Source: an uncultured Gammaproteobacteria bacterium
Lineage (GTDB): Bacteria > Pseudomonadota > Gammaproteobacteria > Magnimaribacterales > D2472
Reading direction: 5' to 3'
Assembly: GCA_913050015.1 (NCBI GenBank)
Contig: CAJXAZ010000023.1
Location: 1-13,705 of the forward strand
DNA: 13,705 bases
Part shown: positions 8,577 through 13,705 of the stretch, piece by piece
How positions within the stretch are numbered: position 1 is the stretch's first letter
Layout of the letters: each line of letters begins with the position of its first letter
Notes under the pieces: model-generated
What the model was told of the DNA's origin: nothing
What the model saw: the letters and a program-made list of their open reading frames with translations, nothing else
Database searches by the model: none
Program-made: the position numbers and the translations under genes

Positions 8577-8623
8577 GCCTTAGATTGCAGATAATGCTGT
8601 AAAAGGGATAAAGAATGAGTTAG

Positions 8624-9898
8624 CTAAGAATCATGAAAAGATTTTTTAAGAAATTCTATTCTATTCAATTGATTTAAAAACTCTGTAATAAACTTAGCAG
8701 CATATGCGCCATTTATGACTCTGTGATCATAAGAAAGTGAAACGGGCATTTTTTTTACAGAAATAACTTTTTCATTAAAAAGAGATAGGCTATCGAAGGT
8801 TTTTGATAAGCCAAGTATGCCGACCTCTGGTGGATTAATAATAGGTGTAAAGTATTTGCCTCCGATACCACTCAGTGACGAAATTGTAAATGAAGCGCCT
8901 TTTAATTGCTCAACTTTAAGTTTTCTTTCTTTGGCAAGAGTTGCAAGTGTCATAACTTCATCAGAAATTTGTAAAATTGATTTTTTATCTGCATCTTTAA
9001 TATTAGGAACTATAAGTCCTTCTGGAGTATCTACGGCTATGCCAATATTAAAGTACTCTTTTTGGACGATGCTATCCATGCTTGCTGTCAGAGAGGTGTT
9101 CATTGTAGGGAATAGCTTGAGCGTCTCAATAGTTGCTTTGATAATAAAAGCTAAAGGGGAAACTTTAACCTTATGAGCAAGGTTGAGATCTTTCCTCAAT
9201 AACAATAGGTTAGTAATGTCAGCATCATCATGTTGGGTAACATGAGGGATATTAATCCATGATGTATGTAAGTTTTTAGCAGCTGTTTTTTGGAATTTAG
9301 ATAGCTTTTCAAGCTTAACCTCACCCCATTTAGAATAATCAATATCTGGCTGGGATGGTTGAAAACCTGATTGAGATTTGTTACTCAATCTATTAGAAAC
9401 AAATACATGAAGATCTTCTTTTAGAATTCTTCCCTTTGGCCCGCACCCTTTTACCTCAACAAGATTAATACCAAATTCTCTAGCTAATTTTCTTACTGCT
9501 GGACCTGAGTGAATTGATGAATTTTTATAATTAATTGGTGAGTTTGTAGCAATAACAACTTCTTTTAAAACTTCTTTTTTAATGGGTTTTTTTGAATCAG
9601 ACACTTCATTGGCCTTTTCTTCTAACTCATCTTTGCTATTTACTTCGTCTTTACTAATTGAGACTTCAACCTCAATAAAAGGCATACCTTGACTAACCAT
9701 ATCTCCAACTGAAATATAAATATTTTTGATAACGCCGCTAACTGAGGCCGGTATCTCCATAGCAGCCTTATCAGTCTCAAGCACCATAATTGGATCTTCT
9801 GAATCTATTGTTTGACCAACCTCAGCACATAATTCAATAACTTCAACTTCTTCAACATCTCCAAGATCGGGTATATTAATTTTGGTTAGCTCAGACAT
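8624..9898 (-). CDS. aceF: Pyruvate dehydrogenase E2, dihydrolipoamide acetyltransferase, single lipoyl domain
   Basis: Core of the pyruvate dehydrogenase complex; moves the acetyl group from lipoamide to CoA. I start it at ATG 9898 (424 residues, MSELTKINIPDLGD), which overlaps the aceE stop in TAATG and has GGGAAG 4 bases upstream; a longer frame from 9910 adds only 4 residues. Domains: one lipoyl domain (1-79) with lipoylated K44 in ETDKAAMEIP; a linker (80-125) rich in Lys, Glu and Ser rather than Ala/Pro; a peripheral-subunit-binding domain (about 127-167, SGPAVRKLAREFGI); and the catalytic acyltransferase domain (about 190-420) with SYDHRVINGA and H392 as catalytic base. N396 replaces the aspartate of the general DHRxxDG motif, as I recall for Pseudomonas/Azotobacter E2p. 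E. coli AceF has three lipoyl domains and Pseudomonas two; here there is one. No lpd gene follows. Confidence 0.95.
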   Translation of the reverse strand: MSELTKINIPDLGDVEEVEVIELCAEVGQTIDSEDPIMVLETDKAAMEIPASVSGVIKNIYISVGDMVSQGMPFIEVEVSISKDEVNSKDELEEKANEVSDSKKPIKKEVLKEVVIATNSPINYKNSSIHSGPAVRKLAREFGINLVEVKGCGPKGRILKEDLHVFVSNRLSNKSQSGFQPSQPDIDYSKWGEVKLEKLSKFQKTAAKNLHTSWINIPHVTQHDDADITNLLLLRKDLNLAHKVKVSPLAFIIKATIETLKLFPTMNTSLTASMDSIVQKEYFNIGIAVDTPEGLIVPNIKDADKKSILQISDEVMTLATLAKERKLKVEQLKGASFTISSLSGIGGKYFTPIINPPEVGILGLSKTFDSLSLFNEKVISVKKMPVSLSYDHRVINGAYAAKFITEFLNQLNRIEFLKKSFHDS

Positions 9899-9908
9899 TA
9901 AACTTCCC
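9896..9908 (-). promoter_or_regulatory. aceE/aceF stop-start overlap with ribosome binding site
   Basis: On the minus strand the aceE stop TAA (9900-9898) shares one base with the aceF ATG (9898-9896), and GGGAAG (9908-9903) lies 4 bases before the ATG. This fixes the aceF start and implies translational coupling, consistent with stoichiometric E1 and E2 synthesis. Confidence 0.7.
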
Positions 9909-12531
9909 ATGGATTAGGTTTTGAGGAATCAACTCCCATATCTAAATATATTTTATCTAGTAAAGCTCTATCGATCATATTTTCTTTAAAAAGTGAGTAT
10001 GCAGATGCTCTTACAATGCTATTAGCATTAATTTCGAAGAAACCTCTTAGCATTTCTCTAGAATCACTTCTTCCAAATCCATCAGTTCCAAGAACTGTAT
10101 AATTACCCTTGATATATGGTCTTATTTGTTCAGCATAAGACCTCATGTAATCTGTTGAAGCAATTACAGGAATAAAATCTCCATCAAAACATTGCTCTAC
10201 ATAGGACATTTTTTCATCAACGTCGGGGTTAAGCTGATTAAACCTTTCAGTCTCCATGCCATCTTTTCTTAGTAAATTAAAACTAGTTACACTCCACACC
10301 TCTGATTCTATTTTGTAGTTTTGAAGAATATCTTTAGCCTTGATTGATTCTCTGAGAATTGAGCCTGATCCAATCAACCTTACAGAAGACTTTGCTGATG
10401 ATGCTATCTTATGCATTCCTTTAATCACAGAAGTCTCACAGCCCTCTGGCATTGATGGCTGTTGATAGTTTTCATTGGTGGTTGTTATATAGTAAAAATA
10501 GTTTTCCTGATCTATATACATCTTTTTAATACCATCTTTAATAATTATAGCTACCTCGTAAGCAAATGCTGGGTCGTAGGATAGGCAATTAGGGATAGTT
10601 GATGAAAGTATATGACTATGGCCATCTTGATGTTGAAGACCTTCACCGTTAAGTGTTGTCCTTCCGGATGTTGCTCCTATTAAAAAGCCCTTAGCTTGAG
10701 CGTCTCCAGCAGCCCATGCTAAATCATGAACCCTCTGGAATCCAAACATAGAGTAGAACAAATAGAAGGGAATCATAGGAAAATCATAATTTGAATATGC
10801 TGTAGCTAGTGCAGACCATGCAGAGAACGCTCCTGCTTCTGTAATACCCTCTTCTAGCATTACTCCATCTTTTGATTCTTTGTACCACATGACCTTGTCA
10901 GCATCTTCTGGTTCGTAATTTTGTCCGGCAGACGAGTAAATACCAACTTGTCTAAATAAAGATTCCATTCCAAAGGTTCTAGCCTCATCCGGAACAATTG
11001 GAACAATTCTTTTACCAACATCCTTATCTTTCAATAAATCTGTAATCACGCGAACAACTGCCATGGTTGTAGATATTTCTCTCTCGCCTGTTCCTTCAAA
11101 TAGTTTTGAAAAAGCTTTATTATCTGGAGCAGATAAGACCTCTGATTTATTTCTTCTTCTAGGTATCGGGCCGCCAAGTGAATCTCTTGTTTTCTTAAGA
11201 TATTGAATTTCAGGAGAGCCTTCAGGAGGTCTGACATATGGAATATTCTCGATATCATCATCTAATACTGGAATATTAAACTTATCTCTAAATGCTTTAA
11301 TATTATCCAGTGAAAGTTTTTTTACCTGATGAGTTGTGTTGTCTGCTTCTCTAGATCCAATTCCGTAACCTTTGGATGTTAAGGCTAGTATGACAGTAGG
11401 TGCTCCTTTGGAATTAACAGCTTTGTGATATGCAGCGTATACCTTGTAGGGGTCATGGCCTCCTCTATTGAGTTTATATATATCATCATCTGTTAAATCC
11501 TCAACCATCTCCAAGACATCTGGATCTTTTGCAAAGAAATTATCTCTTGTATAGGAACCTCCTTTAGCTTTAAAATTTTGAAGCTCACCGTCGAGAACTG
11601 CATCCATAATATCCTGAAGCTTACCCTCTCTATCTTTAGCTATTATTGGATCCCAATGTCTTCCCCAAACAACCTTAATTACATTCCAGCCCGCTCCTCT
11701 AAAAGAGCCTTCAAGCTCTTGAATAATTTTGCCATTTCCTCTAACCGGTCCATCTAACCTCTGCAAGTTACAGTTAATAACAAAAATTAAATTTTCTAAC
11801 TCTTCTCTTCCAGCCAAAGCAATAGCACCTTTGGATTCTGGTTCATCCATCTCACCATCACCACAAAAAACCCAAACCTTACGATCATCCCTTGGAACTA
11901 GTCCGCGAGCAGACATATATCTCATAATGTGAGCTTGATATATGCCAAGTATTGGTCCAAGACCCATGGAAACAGTAGGAAACTGCCAGTATTCTGGCAT
12001 TAACCAAGGATGAGGGTAGGATGATAATCCAGGCTTCTCAACTTCTCTTCTAAAATTATCTAAATCATCTTCATTGAGATAACCTTCTAAAAAACTTCGA
12101 GCATATATTCCTGGAGAGCAATGACCTTGATAATAAATTAAATCTTCAAGCTGCCCATTTGAACCTCTAAAAAAGTAATTAAAACCAATGTCGTACAAGG
12201 TAGCTGCAGATGAGAAAGTTGAAACATGTCCACCAAGATCATCATTATTTTTATTTGCTCTTAAAACTATTGCCAAGGCATTCCATCTAATGAGAGACCT
12301 TATTCTTCTCTCCATAAATAAGTCTCCAGGCATTGATGCCTCGTCTTTGACTGGGATTGAATTACGAAATGGTGTTGTTAGATTGTATGAAGGGATTGCT
12401 CCTTCTTCATTTAATTTTTTTGCTAATTTAGTCATTATAAAAGAGGCTCTTTCTATGCCCTCTTCTTCTATGACGCTACTTATTGCATCCAGCCACTCAT
12501 TCGTTTCGATTGGATCTAAATCTTTTGGCAA
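9898..12531 (-). CDS. aceE: Pyruvate dehydrogenase E1, homodimeric type (TTG start)
   Basis: Thiamine-diphosphate-dependent decarboxylation of pyruvate and reductive acetylation of the E2 lipoyl group, in the cytoplasm. The 877 residues compare with 887 in E. coli AceE. Visible: GGHVSTFSSAATLYD (100-114, H102), YYQGHCSPGIYARSF (133-147, H137), the ThDP/magnesium motif GDGEMDEPE (224-232) to NCN (253-255), THQVKKL (400-406, H401, matching E. coli H407), PDEARTFGMESLFRQ (514-528), EGITEAGA with E565 (matching the cofactor-activating E571), and GEGLQHQDGHSH (629-640). The start is TTG at 12531: no ATG or GTG lies between it and the in-frame TGA at 12558-12556, DPIETNEWLDAI at residues 6-17 aligns with the E. 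coli N-terminus, and AAGAGAG sits 5 bases upstream. The gene has its own candidate promoter and is coupled to aceF. Confidence 0.97.
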   Translation of the reverse strand: MPKDLDPIETNEWLDAISSVIEEEGIERASFIMTKLAKKLNEEGAIPSYNLTTPFRNSIPVKDEASMPGDLFMERRIRSLIRWNALAIVLRANKNNDDLGGHVSTFSSAATLYDIGFNYFFRGSNGQLEDLIYYQGHCSPGIYARSFLEGYLNEDDLDNFRREVEKPGLSSYPHPWLMPEYWQFPTVSMGLGPILGIYQAHIMRYMSARGLVPRDDRKVWVFCGDGEMDEPESKGAIALAGREELENLIFVINCNLQRLDGPVRGNGKIIQELEGSFRGAGWNVIKVVWGRHWDPIIAKDREGKLQDIMDAVLDGELQNFKAKGGSYTRDNFFAKDPDVLEMVEDLTDDDIYKLNRGGHDPYKVYAAYHKAVNSKGAPTVILALTSKGYGIGSREADNTTHQVKKLSLDNIKAFRDKFNIPVLDDDIENIPYVRPPEGSPEIQYLKKTRDSLGGPIPRRRNKSEVLSAPDNKAFSKLFEGTGEREISTTMAVVRVITDLLKDKDVGKRIVPIVPDEARTFGMESLFRQVGIYSSAGQNYEPEDADKVMWYKESKDGVMLEEGITEAGAFSAWSALATAYSNYDFPMIPFYLFYSMFGFQRVHDLAWAAGDAQAKGFLIGATSGRTTLNGEGLQHQDGHSHILSSTIPNCLSYDPAFAYEVAIIIKDGIKKMYIDQENYFYYITTTNENYQQPSMPEGCETSVIKGMHKIASSAKSSVRLIGSGSILRESIKAKDILQNYKIESEVWSVTSFNLLRKDGMETERFNQLNPDVDEKMSYVEQCFDGDFIPVIASTDYMRSYAEQIRPYIKGNYTVLGTDGFGRSDSREMLRGFFEINANSIVRASAYSLFKENMIDRALLDKIYLDMGVDSSKPNPWEV

Positions 12532-12536
12532 GCTAA

Positions 12537-12543
12537 CTCTCTT
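12537..12543 (-). promoter_or_regulatory. Ribosome binding site deciding the aceE TTG start
   Basis: Minus-strand AAGAGAG (12543-12537) lies 5 bases before TTG at 12531. It is purine-rich and well spaced, and supports initiation at this non-ATG codon. Confidence 0.55.
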
Positions 12544-12560
12544 TAGTATTATTAATCAAT

Positions 12561-12588
12561 AATATAATTTTACTCTAAAATTTGTTAA
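12561..12588 (-). promoter_or_regulatory. Candidate sigma-70 promoter of aceEF
   Basis: On the minus strand, -35 TTAACA (12588-12583) and -10 TATATT (12566-12561) are separated by 16 bases, each matching consensus at five of six positions. The predicted transcript start near 12554 leaves a leader of about 23 bases before TTG 12531. AT-rich DNA gives such matches by chance, but position and order are right. I see no palindrome overlapping it that resembles the PdhR operator. Confidence 0.45.
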
Positions 12589-12600
12589 ATACTGGTCATA

Positions 12601-12632
12601 TTGCATTAGATTATCTATTTAAATCTATGCAA
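12601..12632 (-). repeat. Imperfect hairpin across the marC stop codon
   Basis: Arms TTGCAT-T-AGATT (12601-12612, T12607 bulged) and AATCTATGCAA (12622-12632) form 11 base pairs around a 9-base loop (12613-12621). The marC stop TAG (12627-12625) lies in the stem. No T-run follows on the minus strand, so it does not look like a classic intrinsic terminator; it may protect the 3' end of the pyk-marC message or pause transcription ahead of the aceE promoter. Confidence 0.45.
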
Positions 12633-13281
12633 GGTTAAAAGAATTTTGTATACCTTCTATTACGAACTCTATAGCAAGAGCTCCAAGCAATAGACCAAAT
12701 ATTTTTTCTATAACTGTAAGGATTGTTGGGCCTAGCCTGGAAGATAGTATTGATGATAGCCACATTGATATTGATGCTATAGCGATAACCAAAAAAATTG
12801 GCAGATATGAAATAGCTGCATCAGAAAAACTAATATAAGATTCTTTTGATAACAGAAGACTGGTTGCCATTGCTCCAGGACCAGCAATCAAAGGGATGGA
12901 TAAAGGAAAAATTGCTATAGATTTAATTGTTTCATCATTAATAGCTGTATCTGCTGTCTGTTGTCTTCTAGGTTGCCTTTGCTCAAAAACCATCTGAAAA
13001 GCAATAACAACAAGGAATAATCCACCAATAATTCTGAATGAATCCATGCTTATGTTCATAGCATCTAGCATTGCATTTCCAAACAGCCAAAATGATGAAA
13101 GCACTGCCAATGAGACTATGGAAGCTCTTATATAGATTGATTTAATTTGCTGATTATTTAGACCAGAGGTAAGACCTGCAAAGATGGGTATAAGTGAAAG
13201 TGGATTTGTGGCAATAAACATTAATAAGAAACTTTGTATAAAAGTATCGAATAAAGTGCTTTGCATAAAAGAAGTAAACAT
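12625..13281 (-). CDS. MarC-family integral membrane protein
   Basis: A 218-residue inner-membrane protein of the MarC/YchE/YhgN family, with about six hydrophobic segments. Family marks: TNPLSLIPIFAGLT (26-39; members usually read DPxGxxPxF), FRIIGGLFLVVIAFQM (82-97), and IAIFPLSIPLIAGPGAMATS (122-141), the most conserved family block. A positively charged loop (EQRQPRRQQ, 100-108) separates the two halves. The molecular role of the family is not established; the old link to multiple antibiotic resistance was not upheld and some members have been proposed as transporters. The ATG at 13281 lies 2 bases after the pyruvate kinase stop and lacks a Shine-Dalgarno, so coupling is likely; an internal ATG at 13266 is a possible alternative start. 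Co-transcription with pyruvate kinase is inferred from spacing. Confidence 0.88.
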   Translation of the reverse strand: MFTSFMQSTLFDTFIQSFLLMFIATNPLSLIPIFAGLTSGLNNQQIKSIYIRASIVSLAVLSSFWLFGNAMLDAMNISMDSFRIIGGLFLVVIAFQMVFEQRQPRRQQTADTAINDETIKSIAIFPLSIPLIAGPGAMATSLLLSKESYISFSDAAISYLPIFLVIAIASISMWLSSILSSRLGPTILTVIEKIFGLLLGALAIEFVIEGIQNSFNLA

Positions 13282-13283
13282 TT

Positions 13284-13705
13284 TTACGTATTAATAATTT
13301 GAATCGCCTCGGAGTGCTCTTCAGAAAAAATACCAGAAACCATAATAAATTTTAATTTTTTATTACCATAATATTTTTTAAGTATCTTTGTGACACTTGT
13401 TAGTGTCTTCTCATGATTTGATAAATTCGTTAAGTAAAATGGGATTGTTGATCCAATAAGCGTCAGCTGGGTAAGAGTTTTCTTATTTCCAGTAAACGTA
13501 AAAATTGGAATTCCATTAGGCTTAGCGTTTGAAATATAATTTGCAGTCTTACCGGTTCTAGTTATAGCTATAATTCCATCAGCCTTAATCGATTCAGCTA
13601 AATCCTTAGCTGCAACACCTATGTGCTGCCAATCTGAATTAGGAGTTAGACTTTTTTCGTATTCAAGCGTTTTAAATTTTTCGGTTTTTTCAGCAATAGA
13701 TTTTA
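13284..13705 (-). CDS. pyk: Pyruvate kinase, C-terminal domain only (5' end outside window)
   Basis: The last 139 residues of a frame entering from the right edge and ending with TAA at 13286-13284. It matches the pyruvate kinase C-terminal alpha/beta domain: IGVAAKDLAESIKADGIIAI (the usual AxxLxAxxI helix and following strand), TRTGKTANYIS (the TxSGxTA phosphate/effector-loop motif), NAKPNGIPIFTFTGNKKTL (the RPxxPI strand), and a final segment ending AIQIINT. The enzyme converts phosphoenolpyruvate and ADP to pyruvate and ATP at the end of glycolysis. The TIM-barrel catalytic and B domains lie outside the window, so intactness and isozyme type cannot be judged. The product feeds pyruvate dehydrogenase encoded downstream. 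Confidence 0.9.
   Translation of the reverse strand, partial: KSIAEKTEKFKTLEYEKSLTPNSDWQHIGVAAKDLAESIKADGIIAITRTGKTANYISNAKPNGIPIFTFTGNKKTLTQLTLIGSTIPFYLTNLSNHEKTLTSVTKILKKYYGNKKLKFIMVSGIFSEEHSEAIQIINT

Noticed and set aside
8726..8731. Asn instead of Asp in the AceF DHRxxDG active-site motif (DHRVING, residues 391-397), possibly an inactive enzyme.
   Set aside because: From memory, Azotobacter and Pseudomonas E2p enzymes also have Asn at this position in an active site with the catalytic His, so it is a normal variant and not evidence of lost function.
8817..9176. Plus-strand open frame of 119 codons opposite aceF.
   Set aside because: It is antisense to a well-conserved catalytic domain, resembles no family I know, and is explained by codon bias on the other strand.
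11046..11261. Minus-strand 71-codon frame inside aceE.
   Set aside because: It is an alternate reading frame within the aceE coding sequence with no recognisable product.
12188..12562. Plus-strand open frame of 124 codons opposite the aceE N-terminus, reaching into the intergenic gap.
   Set aside because: Almost all of it is antisense to conserved aceE sequence, and it runs through the inferred aceE promoter; no recognisable domain.

Overview
The window reads as a stretch of chromosome from an AT-rich, gene-dense marine bacterium, most likely a streamlined gammaproteobacterium of the SAR86 type. This is an inference from four things: low GC by eye, intergenic gaps of 2 to 147 bases, a homodimeric-type AceE (the E1 form usual in gamma- and betaproteobacteria), and a sugar symporter very close to the Vibrio sodium/galactose transporter. 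No 16S or other marker gene is present, so the lineage is not proven. Every gene lies on the minus strand, so transcription runs from high to low coordinates.

Right side (13705 to about 8624): the C-terminal end of pyruvate kinase (cut by the window edge) is followed after 2 bases by a MarC-family membrane protein. A 93-base gap follows, holding an imperfect hairpin over the marC stop and a plausible sigma-70 promoter. Next come aceE (TTG start) and aceF, joined by a TAATG stop/start overlap. These genes carry phosphoenolpyruvate to pyruvate to acetyl-CoA. AceF has only one lipoyl domain. No lpd (E3) gene is in the window.

Left side (8476 to 1): after a 147-base gap comes a tightly packed four-gene sugar operon: a vSGLT-like sodium/hexose symporter, an exported GH3 exo-beta-glucosidase of the ExoP type, a cytoplasmic glucokinase that overlaps the GH3 gene by 8 bases, and a very large protein (at least 1137 residues, running off the left edge). 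I read the last as a GH94-clan glucan phosphorylase, probably family GH149 (beta-1,3-glucan/oligoglucan phosphorylase).

Working model (inference): a laminarin-like beta-glucan is cut to glucose in the periplasm by GH3. Glucose is imported with sodium by the symporter and phosphorylated by glucokinase. Oligosaccharides that reach the cytoplasm are phosphorolysed to glucose-1-phosphate by the large enzyme. The downstream glycolytic and pyruvate dehydrogenase genes sit next door. The most interesting points are the mixed hydrolytic/phosphorolytic operon, the missing importer for the phosphorylase's oligosaccharide substrate, and a His-to-Asn change in the glucokinase sugar-binding motif. I see no rRNA or tRNA genes, mobile elements or CRISPR arrays, and no gene-free stretch longer than 147 bases.
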